Source: Nanosynbacter sp963540705
Lineage (GTDB): Bacteria > Patescibacteriota > Saccharimonadia > Saccharimonadales > Saccharimonadaceae
DNA: 12,009 nucleotides
Assembly (NCBI GenBank): GCA_963540705.1
Contig: CAUTQX010000021.1
Location: 1-12,009, forward strand
Reading direction: 5' to 3'
Below are positions 1 through 6,190 of the stretch, one piece after another; within the stretch, counting starts at the first letter, position 1, and every line of letters starts with the position of its first letter. The position numbers and the translations under genes were made by a program. The notes under the pieces are model-generated. The model was not told where the DNA came from. It searched no databases and worked only from the letters and a program-made list of their open reading frames with translations.

Positions 1-1
1 T

Positions 2-85
2 ATAGGTCTTGCAATTGGTATATCCCTGATCGTTATTGCAATTATTCTATTGGTAAATAAAAAGCGCCACTCCAAAAATAAGTAG
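2..85 (+). CDS. C-terminal end of a membrane-anchored protein (partial)
   Basis: The plus-strand frame starting at base 2 stays open from the window edge to a TAG at 83-85. It encodes about 27 residues: a hydrophobic stretch rich in Ile, Leu, Val, Ala and Gly, followed by a basic tail ending KKRHSKNK. That is the look of a single C-terminal transmembrane anchor with a cytoplasmic positive tail. The other two plus frames give less membrane-like peptides. The gene converges on grpE, and its last codons overlap the grpE terminator hairpin. The protein's identity cannot be told from this piece, and it could also be a chance open frame. Confidence 0.5.
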   Translation: MGLAIGISLIVIAIILLVNKKRHSKNK

Positions 86-88
86 CGC
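58..88 (-). terminator. Rho-independent terminator of the hrcA-grpE operon
   Basis: Read on the minus strand, GCGCTACT (88-81) pairs with AGTGGCGC (71-64) as an 8-bp stem with one G-T wobble and a 9-nt loop. Five T residues follow (63-59). It begins 23 nt after the grpE stop codon, so grpE is the last gene of its operon and dnaK does not follow. The hairpin overlaps the end of the convergent plus-strand gene. In the plus direction the following bases (ACTTATTT) are a poorer U-tract. Confidence 0.75.
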
Positions 89-111
89 ACTTATTTCACT
101 ATAAACGTCTA

Positions 112-576
112 TTATTGACGAGTAACTTTTACCATTGCGTCGCGAATGACTGAACCATTCAAAGTATAGCCAGCACGAAGCTCCTCAGCAACAACCTCCT
201 GGTCGCCATCCGCCGATTCGTCAAACTGAACAGCCTGATGAAATTCAGGATTAAATAAAGTTCCAGGTTTAGCGTCAATTTTCTCCAAGCCGATTTCTTT
301 CAATTGTTTATCGAGCTGTTTTCCCAGACCAGCCACACCCTTAACCCAAGCATTATCCTGAAGTTTCTCTGGAACGTTGGTGACAGCTCGCTCAATCGTA
401 TCAATAACTGGCAATAATTTCATCACCGACTTAGTTTGCCCCAACTCATGAGCTGATTGCTTTTCTGTCTCCACGCGCTTACGATAATTCTCAAAATCCG
501 CTCGAGTTCGCTGCAGATCCGACGTCAATTCAGCAATTTCTTTCTCTAAATCTTCAGCTTTTTTATTCTTCGTCAT
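112..576 (-). CDS. grpE: GrpE, nucleotide exchange factor of the DnaK chaperone
   Basis: This 154-aa cytosolic co-chaperone releases ADP from DnaK (Hsp70). An N-terminal coiled coil covers about residues 6-45 and carries the family signature ADFENYRKR (26-34). The C-terminal beta domain (about 98-154) has the conserved FNPEFHQAV (108-116) and GYTLNGSVIR (136-145). It is at the short end of the family, with little disordered N-terminal extension. The ATG (576-574) follows a strong AGGAGG at good spacing. It overlaps the stop of the preceding micro-ORF as ATGA, which implies translational coupling. The gene belongs to the CIRCE-controlled hrcA operon and is followed by a terminator instead of dnaK. 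Confidence 0.96.
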   Translation of the reverse strand: MTKNKKAEDLEKEIAELTSDLQRTRADFENYRKRVETEKQSAHELGQTKSVMKLLPVIDTIERAVTNVPEKLQDNAWVKGVAGLGKQLDKQLKEIGLEKIDAKPGTLFNPEFHQAVQFDESADGDQEVVAEELRAGYTLNGSVIRDAMVKVTRQ

Positions 577-734
577 TTTTTCCTCCTTTTAAACGGCAAG
601 ATCGGATCACCGCCAGCCGTAACAGACTCAAAGGCTAAAATGCAAACCGCTCCAATAATAAATATTATTACTGAAATTATTACAATCAGCCACGCCGGCA
701 AACCACTTAATAGTCCACCAATCCATTCAGCCAT
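573..734 (-). CDS. Small single-pass membrane protein between hrcA and grpE
   Basis: This is a 53-aa ORF, short enough to be missed by length cut-offs. It starts ATG GCT GAA TGG (MAEWIGG) and ends with the basic tail PFKRRKK before TGA. Residues about 14-37 form one strongly hydrophobic segment; the basic end should lie in the cytoplasm. An AGGAGG sits 7 nt upstream of the ATG. The ATG shares its A with the hrcA stop (TAATG), and the TGA overlaps the grpE start (ATGA). The ORF is therefore stitched on both sides into the heat-shock operon. The codons for the RR pair in its tail are AGG AGG, which also form the grpE ribosome binding site. I do not recognise the family. Coding status rests on the ribosome binding site, the overlaps and the membrane segment. 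Confidence 0.8.
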   Translation of the reverse strand: MAEWIGGLLSGLPAWLIVIISVIIFIIGAVCILAFESVTAGGDPILPFKRRKK

Positions 735-1444
735 TACAATACCTCCTCTAGCATCGCGCCCGTGCGGCGCACCAGCTCCATCGTTCGACGATAATTTTGT
801 CGCGTCGGACCAATCACACCGATGTAATTATCGCCACCAGACGATGACTTAAATTTACTTATAATCAACGTAGCTCCACTACTTTTACCGATTGGGTTTT
901 CGCTACCAATAAACACATTTAGCGGTTCGTCCGGCGCCGCTTCACGAAGCCACGGCTCGATATTGTCAATCAATTTAGCAACCGCCTGAACGTGATCGCC
1001 ATCACCAAACTCTGGCTGACTAAATAACTGAGTCATTCCGTTCATATACAAACTCGAACCAAATGACGCAAAACCAAAATTGCCAGTCATTTCCACCAAA
1101 CCATCAACTGCTCGACGGATCGCTTTGTCTGAAGTATCAACATTTGAATTGACGTGCGCCTCAATTGCCTTCGTGCTGTTATCAATACCGCTCGGCAATT
1201 CCGTCATTTGCGCCGCCGTGATTCCATTGACATAAAAACGATATCCCTTATCTGTCGGAATTCGACCTGCGCTCGTGTGGGGCGCCTCAATAAATCCCAT
1301 CTCCTCAAGTTTTGCCATTTCACTGCGAATCGTGGCGCTACTCACGCCAAACAGTTTGGCTAGCGTTACACTACCAACTGGCGCCGCAATTTCAGCGTAC
1401 TGCTCAATAATGGCGACAAGGATTGCTTGTTGACGTTCGGTCAT
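734..1444 (-). CDS. hrcA: HrcA heat-shock repressor (compact form)
   Basis: HrcA is the transcriptional repressor that binds CIRCE operators and controls class I heat-shock genes. The winged-helix DNA-binding domain spans about residues 1-72, with the recognition region VSSATIRSEMAKLEEMGFI (35-52) and the wing HTSAGRIPTDKGYRFYV (56-72). The conserved C-terminal block includes LFSQPEF and IGVIGPTRQNYRRTMELV. At 236 aa it is roughly 100 residues shorter than the usual HrcA of about 340 aa, with the loss in the middle, where the family carries a GAF-like core and an inserted domain. A CIRCE element lies immediately upstream, so the gene is probably self-regulated. The ATG lies only 6 nt beyond a TATAAT box and has no ribosome binding site, which suggests a leaderless mRNA. 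Confidence 0.94.
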   Translation of the reverse strand: MTERQQAILVAIIEQYAEIAAPVGSVTLAKLFGVSSATIRSEMAKLEEMGFIEAPHTSAGRIPTDKGYRFYVNGITAAQMTELPSGIDNSTKAIEAHVNSNVDTSDKAIRRAVDGLVEMTGNFGFASFGSSLYMNGMTQLFSQPEFGDGDHVQAVAKLIDNIEPWLREAAPDEPLNVFIGSENPIGKSSGATLIISKFKSSSGGDNYIGVIGPTRQNYRRTMELVRRTGAMLEEVL

Positions 1445-1491
1445 AGTTCAATTATATCGCAAATCTAGCACTCATACAAGCAGAGTGCCAA
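1445..1491 (-). promoter_or_regulatory. hrcA promoter with embedded CIRCE operator
   Basis: On the minus strand TTGGCACTC (1491-1483) and GAGTGCTAG (1473-1465) are separated by exactly 9 nt. This matches the CIRCE consensus TTAGCACTC-N9-GAGTGCTAA with one substitution per arm. A promoter overlaps it: -35 TTGTAT (1479-1474) falls inside the CIRCE spacer, a 17-bp spacer follows, and -10 is TATAAT (1456-1451). Bound HrcA would cover the -35 box and much of the spacer. The hrcA ATG begins 6 nt after the -10 box, so transcription should start at or next to the start codon. The element begins 3 bp after the stop codon of the upstream LssY-like gene. Confidence 0.9.
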
Positions 1492-1494
1492 GCC

Positions 1495-2862
1495 TTATCG
1501 TCTTTCCGTAAAGTAGCGCGCCGCATCTGAAGAGAACAGCATCATGATCATAATATGCACGCCAATTGAGATCAAAAGCAGCATAATCGACGCATTAATT
1601 CGCCCAATTGTCACGGATAAAGATTCAGTGACAATAGCCAATGTCGCCACAGAAAGTAGTGAGATTCGCGCCCGACTACTTCCTCGAAGCAGCATCCAAA
1701 CCAGCACAATTTCCGCCACGACCAACAATACATTAAAACCAGCCATCATTGACAACATAGTATTCGCAGCATTTATATCAATTCCATCAATATTCGCAAC
1801 TTGTACCAAAGTCGTCGGCCAGCTAGAAAAGTCCACCAGCATTTGCCCAATTGTGAACAACGACGCCAGAATCATCAATCCGCCGCCAATTAAAATCTGC
1901 GGCGGTCGGCGGCCCCAAAGCTCTTCCAATAGGGTTTCGTGATTTCGCGGATGACGATCATAAATTGTGCCGTCCATAATCACCCCAAGCCGCGTTGAAG
2001 CCGTGACATTATCGTCAGCCTTTATCCGACCGACTTCCAAAATCGGCAAATCGCCATCAGTGCGAATGGAATCTCCGAAACCATTGCGCGAATGATAGCC
2101 CGTTGAAAAATCCTTTAATATCGTCACTCTAACATTTTTATTGTTACTTTTAACCGACTCAATAATATAATCTCGTTCAATATCAATATTCTCGTCAATT
2201 TTATGCGTGAACTGGAAAGTAAACAAAGAAAAGCCGACGCTCTTATCATACGTACCAGCCGCCAACCAATCAACTCGATGACCGCCAGGAAGAAGCCAGC
2301 CAGTTGGGCATCGCCAAAACCTAACGTGATGACGACGCCTTGGATTGCCGTCAACTTCCTGCTGATAAGCAAAGTCCTGCCGTCTGCCAAACAAAAATGC
2401 TGGCGACACCGGTGCATTTGGATAACTACGACCACTAAGTACTGTAAGCACCATTTTCCAAGCTGATCTCGGAGTTATATCATCCGCCAAAACCCAGCCA
2501 GCCTCAGTCATTGCCTTATGGAGCTTTTCTTCCGAGCCGCGCACACTCAAATTGACAGGGTCGCTTAATACTCCGTCCGCCGTTCGCGTCCTGCCGATAA
2601 AATAGTTCGGCACGTACATATTGCTCAAAATTCGATGAAGCCTAGGCAACGCCAAATACGCCACAATTATCCACACAACAAAGAACAAGCCAACCAGCCA
2701 CCAACCGCCCGTCGCCCAACCTTCTCTAAGCACTAACCACGCCAACCAAAACGACGCCAAACCCGCAAAGATAAAAAAGGATTGGTCTAACAATGTAGTC
2801 AAGGTCTTCGAAGAATGATCTTGCCTGGCTGCTATTTTTTTTGGAGTTTTTGCTGAACTCAT
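1495..2862 (-). CDS. LssY C-terminal-domain membrane protein
   Basis: This 455-aa protein has two N-terminal membrane segments (about 28-46 and 53-72), a soluble region, and four C-terminal membrane segments (about 323-342, 368-392, 398-417 and 424-443). The soluble part resembles the LssY_C domain. Its conserved points are NLSVRGSEEKLHKAM near 104, HHVRFWR (178-184), GTYDKSVGFS (203-212) and FTHKIDENIDIERDYI (218-233). LssY-type domains occur with PAP2 phosphatases and membrane proteins, but their biochemical role is poorly defined and no catalytic function is assigned here. The ATG overlaps the gmk stop as ATGA, so it is the translationally coupled last gene of the lepA-C operon. No terminator is evident before the hrcA promoter. 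Confidence 0.78.
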   Translation of the reverse strand: MSSAKTPKKIAARQDHSSKTLTTLLDQSFFIFAGLASFWLAWLVLREGWATGGWWLVGLFFVVWIIVAYLALPRLHRILSNMYVPNYFIGRTRTADGVLSDPVNLSVRGSEEKLHKAMTEAGWVLADDITPRSAWKMVLTVLSGRSYPNAPVSPAFLFGRRQDFAYQQEVDGNPRRRHHVRFWRCPTGWLLPGGHRVDWLAAGTYDKSVGFSLFTFQFTHKIDENIDIERDYIIESVKSNNKNVRVTILKDFSTGYHSRNGFGDSIRTDGDLPILEVGRIKADDNVTASTRLGVIMDGTIYDRHPRNHETLLEELWGRRPPQILIGGGLMILASLFTIGQMLVDFSSWPTTLVQVANIDGIDINAANTMLSMMAGFNVLLVVAEIVLVWMLLRGSSRARISLLSVATLAIVTESLSVTIGRINASIMLLLISIGVHIMIMMLFSSDAARYFTERR

Positions 2863-3569
2863 AGATTAATTATATCATTGAGGAGATTTCGAGCTACCAA
2901 ACGCGCCTCATCATCCTGACGCTTAAACACGTCGCCGCGCAAAATAATTTCCTCGGTCACTCGAATTGCTCGTTCCAAATCGTCATTGATAATCACGTGA
3001 TAATACGGAACTTCAAGCGCGTAAGCCAACTCTTTTATCGCTGAAGCGTGGCGCTTTGGCCACTCCGCTTGAAAATCTTCTTCAGTTGCGTAACGCTTTT
3101 TTAATCGCTCAATCCAAGTTTGGCTATTTGGCGGCACAATGAAAATCGCAATGCTATCTGGCGCCAGTCGCTCATATTCCTCCACGCCCTGAACGTCAAT
3201 GTCGGTAATTGCCACGCGGTTCTGATCGTGCGCTAATTTTAACTCAGCCACTGACGTCCCATAAACCGTACCGTGAACAAATTTTGCCTCGATAAATTCA
3301 TTATTTTGTAGCATATTTTCGGCAGTTTGCGAATCAATAAAATGATAGTCGATTCCATCCTGCTCGGCGCATCCGTTATTTGTGCGTGGAACGCGCGTAG
3401 TGTGAGAAACAATATCACGAAACTCTGGGGACTTCAGTAATTGTTTTTTTATCGTGTCTTTGCCCGCACCAGAAATTCCCGCAAGCAGCGCAATTTTCGT
3501 ACTTTTGACCAACTCAATTGTCGATTCAGTTGGCTGATAATTTGTAATAAGATCTTCAATACTTGGCAT
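2859..3569 (-). CDS. gmk: Guanylate kinase
   Basis: This enzyme catalyses ATP-dependent phosphorylation of GMP and dGMP to the diphosphates in the cytosol. The P-loop is GISGAGKDT (31-39), a variant of the usual GPSGxGKxT, with K37 as the phosphate-binding lysine. The GMP-binding region shows SHTTRVPR (55-62) and DYHF (74-77), followed by EFIEAKF (91-97), VYGTS (102-106) and ITDIDVQGV (121-129). The lid arginines lie around 155-173. The protein is 236 aa against about 205 for typical Gmk, mainly from about 24 extra N-terminal residues and a longer C-terminus. It starts 9 nt after the upstream deoxyribonucleotidase stop, with a weak TAGG ribosome binding site, and overlaps the next gene by 4 nt. 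Confidence 0.93.
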   Translation of the reverse strand: MPSIEDLITNYQPTESTIELVKSTKIALLAGISGAGKDTIKKQLLKSPEFRDIVSHTTRVPRTNNGCAEQDGIDYHFIDSQTAENMLQNNEFIEAKFVHGTVYGTSVAELKLAHDQNRVAITDIDVQGVEEYERLAPDSIAIFIVPPNSQTWIERLKKRYATEEDFQAEWPKRHASAIKELAYALEVPYYHVIINDDLERAIRVTEEIILRGDVFKRQDDEARLVARNLLNDIINL

Positions 3570-3578
3570 AATATTTAC

Positions 3579-4037
3579 CTATAATAACTCATCAAGTACA
3601 GATTGCCAATTGGGAAATTCAGAACTTCCAAAACGAATAAGCCGACCAGGAAACTCGCCCGCACCATTCGCCGTCCGATCGTCAATCAAGATATCGCCTC
3701 GACTCAAATTCTTTGCTGACGAAAAAATAACCTTACGGAAGAAAACATTATCCGAACCTTCACCACCAAAATATTTTTTCACCCACGCCAACTTATCGCC
3801 CAAAGCTGTCGGATTTTCCCATGGAGAAGAAGATAAAATATATAAATCGTATTTTTCTTTTAGAGCGTAAACCGCCTCGATGGCTCCAGGCATTGGATCC
3901 ATCAAAGAAAAAATTCCTGGAATATTATCGTGCTGACCAGCAAACTCATCAATCAACTCAGGCGATATTTTTGTTAAAGCAGATTTGAAATCCGCCAAAA
4001 CACCATCCATATCAATATAAACAATAGGTTTTTTCAT
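3579..4037 (-). CDS. HAD-family 5'(3')-deoxyribonucleotidase-like phosphatase
   Basis: This 152-aa HAD hydrolase is of the NT5C type, which dephosphorylates deoxyribonucleoside monophosphates. Motif I is YIDMDGVLADF (7-17), with D9 as likely nucleophile and D11 as acid/base. Motif II is YILSSSP (66-72), motif III is probably the lysine in SSAKN (106-110), and motif IV is ILIDDRTANG (116-125), where the paired Asp would bind Mg. There is only a small cap, which fits the NT5C pattern. The ATG lies 2 nt after the lepA-C stop and gmk follows 9 nt after its own stop, so it is mid-operon. Pairing with gmk suggests a nucleotide-pool role. Substrate preference cannot be read from the sequence. Confidence 0.85.
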   Translation of the reverse strand: MKKPIVYIDMDGVLADFKSALTKISPELIDEFAGQHDNIPGIFSLMDPMPGAIEAVYALKEKYDLYILSSSPWENPTALGDKLAWVKKYFGGEGSDNVFFRKVIFSSAKNLSRGDILIDDRTANGAGEFPGRLIRFGSSEFPNWQSVLDELL

Positions 4038-4039
4038 AG

Positions 4040-5002
4040 TTAATCCCTTTTTAGCATCACCATAAATGCTTCGCTCGGTATGTCAACTTTACCAAAGCGC
4101 TTCATTCGTTTTTTACCGCGTGCTTGCTTGGCGAGAAGCTTCTTTTTACGACTGACATCGCCGCCGTAAAGATAGCCCGTAACGTCTTTTCGATAAGCGC
4201 CAATATTTTCCCTGGCAATAAATTTACCGCCAATTGCCGCCTGTAGTGAAACCTCAAAACTCTGGCGCGGCACGACTTCCTTCAATTTCTTAACAATCTC
4301 ACGCCCCAAATGTTGAGATTCTGACCGATGACACATTACGCTCAACGAATCAACCATTTCGCCCGCCACATAAAAATCAACTCGCACCAAATCTTCCACT
4401 TGATAATCCGCCAACTCGTAATTAAACGAACCGTAGCCGCTGGTAATCGATTTCAATTGATCATAAAAATCTGTCAATAAATTAGCAAGCGGCGCCTCAA
4501 ACGAAATCAGCGCTCGCTCGTCAATGTAACTCAGGTTTTTCTGGCGACCACGCTTACTCACAATCAACTGAATCACCGCACCGATATAATCTTGCGGCAC
4601 AACAATTTCACCATTAATCCATGGCTCGCGAATCTCTTTTATCTGCGCTGGGTCGGGTAATTCACTGGCAGACTTAATATCCAATTCCTCGCCATTCGTC
4701 AAACTAACTTGATAATCAGTACTCGGATTTGTAACGATGAGATCCAAATTATACTCACGCTCCAATCGCTCACGAATAATATCCATATGAAGCAGACCCA
4801 AAAATCCAATTCGCACACCGTAGCCCAGCACTGGCGAATTTTCTGGCTCGAACTGTAACGCCGAATCGCTCAGGCTCAACTTTTCAATTGCCTCTTTCAA
4901 GTCATTATAGTCTTCGTTGGACACCGGGAAAAACCCCGCATAAACGAAGGGCTTAACTTCTTTATAACCTGGAAGTGGTTTGACGGTAATTTTTTCAGTC
5001 AT
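4040..5002 (-). CDS. lepA: LepA/EF4 C-terminal half (split gene)
   Basis: This 320-aa ORF is the C-terminal half of the ribosomal GTPase LepA/EF4. It opens MTEKITVKPLPGYKEVKPF, matching the point in full LepA just after the beta-barrel domain. It continues with VYAGFFPVS, LGLLHMDIIRERLEREY (69-85), an EF-G-V-like region and the EF4-specific C-terminal domain. It includes YGGDVSRKKKLLAKQ (279-293) and GKKRMKRFG (296-304), which contact tRNA in EF4. It has no GTPase motifs, which sit in the separate ORF at 6772-7602. A TAA two codons upstream of GTT-ATG fixes the start close to this ATG. There is no ribosome binding site, but a TATAAT lies 11 nt upstream. Conservation to the last residue argues that the half is still under selection. 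The deoxyribonucleotidase gene follows after 2 nt. Confidence 0.95.
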   Translation of the reverse strand: MTEKITVKPLPGYKEVKPFVYAGFFPVSNEDYNDLKEAIEKLSLSDSALQFEPENSPVLGYGVRIGFLGLLHMDIIRERLEREYNLDLIVTNPSTDYQVSLTNGEELDIKSASELPDPAQIKEIREPWINGEIVVPQDYIGAVIQLIVSKRGRQKNLSYIDERALISFEAPLANLLTDFYDQLKSITSGYGSFNYELADYQVEDLVRVDFYVAGEMVDSLSVMCHRSESQHLGREIVKKLKEVVPRQSFEVSLQAAIGGKFIARENIGAYRKDVTGYLYGGDVSRKKKLLAKQARGKKRMKRFGKVDIPSEAFMVMLKRD

Positions 5003-5013
5003 AACTATGTATT

Positions 5014-5042
5014 ATTATATCAGCTCAGCGTTCTTGTATAAA
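5014..5042 (-). promoter_or_regulatory. Candidate promoter of the lepA C-terminal half
   Basis: A perfect -10 box TATAAT (5019-5014) has a weak -35 TTTATA (5042-5037) at 17-bp spacing. The ATG of lepA-C starts 11 nt after the -10 box, giving a predicted leader of only about 5 nt, as at hrcA. A 5-bp inverted repeat, GCGTT and AACGC (5045-5041 and 5032-5028, 8-nt loop), straddles the -35 box and could be an operator or chance. Confidence 0.5.
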
Positions 5043-5047
5043 CGCAT
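5015..5047 (-). other. Possible 10-codon leader ORF before lepA-C
   Basis: ATG at 5047-5045 is preceded by AAGGAG (5062-5057) at 9-nt spacing. It reads MRLYKNAELI and stops at TAA (5017-5015), 12 nt before the lepA-C ATG. It has one of the better ribosome binding sites in this region, whereas lepA-C has none. It could be a leader peptide, a remnant of a gene start left by the insertion, or chance. It overlaps the candidate promoter, so it could be translated only from a longer transcript. Confidence 0.25.
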
Positions 5048-5112
5048 AGTAAATCGCTCCTTGCATGCCTACTTATTCTCAGCAAATTATTCCTTACACA
5101 CTGAGGTCTAAC

Positions 5113-5583
5113 CTATAACTGCTCAAAAATCTTATGAGCTTGATTCTTGCCAATAACCTGAACCAGTTCAGCGTAACTCATCCACCGACCGCGTTTAGCT
5201 TTGTCGCGACGATAGTCCTTCTCGTCAGTAATATCACCCTTAACTATCACATCAACATTACGCCAAGCGACCCAAGGTATGTCATCGCTCAAAAAGCTAT
5301 AATCTAGATGAAAATAATTTTCGTTGATTAGCCTATAGTCTGACGATGAAAATCCGCGCGCATACAACTCGCGGAGAATAGCGTCTGCTAGTTCGGCAAA
5401 ACTGTCAACCGTAACATACAAAAAGTCATCATATTCCTCACCGAGTTCGTATGATCGTCCATTCATAAAAATACTATACGAATCATCGTCGACAATTTTC
5501 TCATCTAACCACACACAGCGTTCGCGTGTTATCGGAATCACCCGACATCTAATCTTCTCTGTAAAGTTTTTGAAATTACTCAT
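5113..5583 (-). CDS. Uncharacterised 156-aa acidic protein in the lepA insert
   Basis: I do not recognise this protein. From the ATG at 5583-5581 it has 156 residues. It shows no signal peptide or membrane segment. The first two thirds are acidic, with clusters such as KIVDDDS (29-35) and ELGEEYDDF (46-54). The remainder is more basic (DYRRDKAKRGRW, 123-134) and ends in a helix-like stretch WMSYAELVQVIGKNQAHKIF (134-153). The frame continues upstream to a TTG at 5607, giving 164 aa, but that start and the ATG both lack a convincing ribosome binding site. It follows the MazG-like gene by 75 nt and was probably brought in with it. The sustained open frame and ordered composition support a real gene. 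Function is unknown. Confidence 0.65.
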   Translation of the reverse strand: MSNFKNFTEKIRCRVIPITRERCVWLDEKIVDDDSYSIFMNGRSYELGEEYDDFLYVTVDSFAELADAILRELYARGFSSSDYRLINENYFHLDYSFLSDDIPWVAWRNVDVIVKGDITDEKDYRRDKAKRGRWMSYAELVQVIGKNQAHKIFEQL

Positions 5584-5658
5584 AATTGCCAACAACAGAT
5601 ATATCAATACCTATTTCGTGCATTCTATTACATCTGCACCTTTCAGTAACAGTATATA

Positions 5659-5973
5659 TTATTCCCAATGTCGCGTGCTATTTATCTTGTGCTTCTCAAA
5701 ATACACTTCCGCCAAATTGACGTCAAACCGATTTGCCAATTCCATCAAATAGTTCAGCACGTCCGCAAACTCCTCGCGCAGATTGTCGTGGTTATCAGGT
5801 CTTTTTTCTCCCTTAAATCCTGTCTCTTTGCGAATCGCCTTCGCCAGCTCGCCAACTTCCTCGGCTAACAATAAGAATACTTCAGTGACAGAATTTTTAT
5901 CCCAACCTTTCTCCTTACAAGTTTGATCGAGGTGTTTTTGTAATTCAGTTAAGCTTATTGTTTGTGGATTCAT
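5659..5973 (-). CDS. MazG-like nucleotide pyrophosphohydrolase
   Basis: This 104-aa all-alpha NTP pyrophosphohydrolase domain belongs to the MazG-like superfamily, which hydrolyses (d)NTPs to monophosphate and pyrophosphate and often removes damaged nucleotides. The Mg-binding motif EExxE is E38-E39-V-G-E42, and the second motif ExxD is E68-F-A-D71. The helical segment FDVNLAEVYFEKHKIN (83-98) follows as in the family. The ATG has a good ribosome binding site (GAAGGA, 6-nt spacing). Its first 11 codons plus about 27 nt of leader form one copy of a direct repeat whose decayed partner abuts the N-terminal lepA half. A TATAAT at 6079-6074 is the nearest promoter candidate, without a good -35. 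The exact substrate cannot be assigned. Confidence 0.87.
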   Translation of the reverse strand: MNPQTISLTELQKHLDQTCKEKGWDKNSVTEVFLLLAEEVGELAKAIRKETGFKGEKRPDNHDNLREEFADVLNYLMELANRFDVNLAEVYFEKHKINSTRHWE

Positions 5974-6000
5974 GGTTTTTCCTTCTTTAATCTTAATTAA
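5942..6000. repeat. Direct repeat copy A (start region of the MazG-like gene)
   Basis: This 59-bp segment matches 6723-6779 in the same orientation at about 52 of 57 aligned positions plus a 2-nt gap. It contains the functional ribosome binding site, ATG and first 11 codons of the MazG-like gene. The terminal 24 bp at the coding end are identical between copies. Confidence 0.9.
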
Positions 6001-6190
6001 CTTACACTTGATGGAATATAAACATAGCAGGAAGCAAGAATCTGCTCGCTATCCAATCCTATTTTTAATTACTATTATACTCTGATTTATCAAACAATAT
6101 ATCACTTTGGTTAAATATTTTTTCCTGTGATAGTCCAAAATCTCTACCAGCAACTTTTTTATGAAGTTGCTGGTTTTGTTTATATAACTT
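5974..6190. other. Gene-free AT-rich stretch between the SemiSWEET and MazG-like genes
   Basis: These 217 bp hold the tail of repeat copy A (5974-6000), an isolated minus-strand TATAAT (6079-6074), and a strong hairpin (6147-6173). A weaker potential hairpin lies in the MazG-like leader: ATAGC at 6024-6028 pairs with GCTAT at 6048-6052, with AGCA/TGCT inside. No ORF, tRNA or riboswitch signature is visible. Confidence 0.6.
6147..6181. terminator. Strong hairpin, probable terminator after the SemiSWEET gene
   Basis: CCAGCAACTT (6147-6156) and AAGTTGCTGG (6164-6173) form a perfect 10-bp stem with a 7-nt loop. TTTTGTTT follows on the plus strand, giving a canonical intrinsic terminator in that direction. 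The adjacent gene (SemiSWEET, stop at 6191) is on the minus strand, where the following bases (TAGAGATTTT) are a weaker U-tract. It may terminate in both directions or be an imported plus-strand terminator. Confidence 0.6.

Noticed and set aside
640..852. 70-aa plus-strand ORF over the hrcA end
   Set aside because: It is antisense to hrcA and the micro-ORF, has no ribosome binding site and shows no recognisable family.
5003..5112. Second IS256 terminal inverted repeat on the lepA-C side of the insert
   Set aside because: Only short matches such as TTACACA are present. No extended copy of the 6494-6519 sequence or a convincing 8-9 bp target duplication could be found by eye.
6024..6052. Riboswitch or T-box in the MazG-like leader
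   Set aside because: Only a short interrupted hairpin is present, with none of the conserved sequence blocks of known riboswitches.
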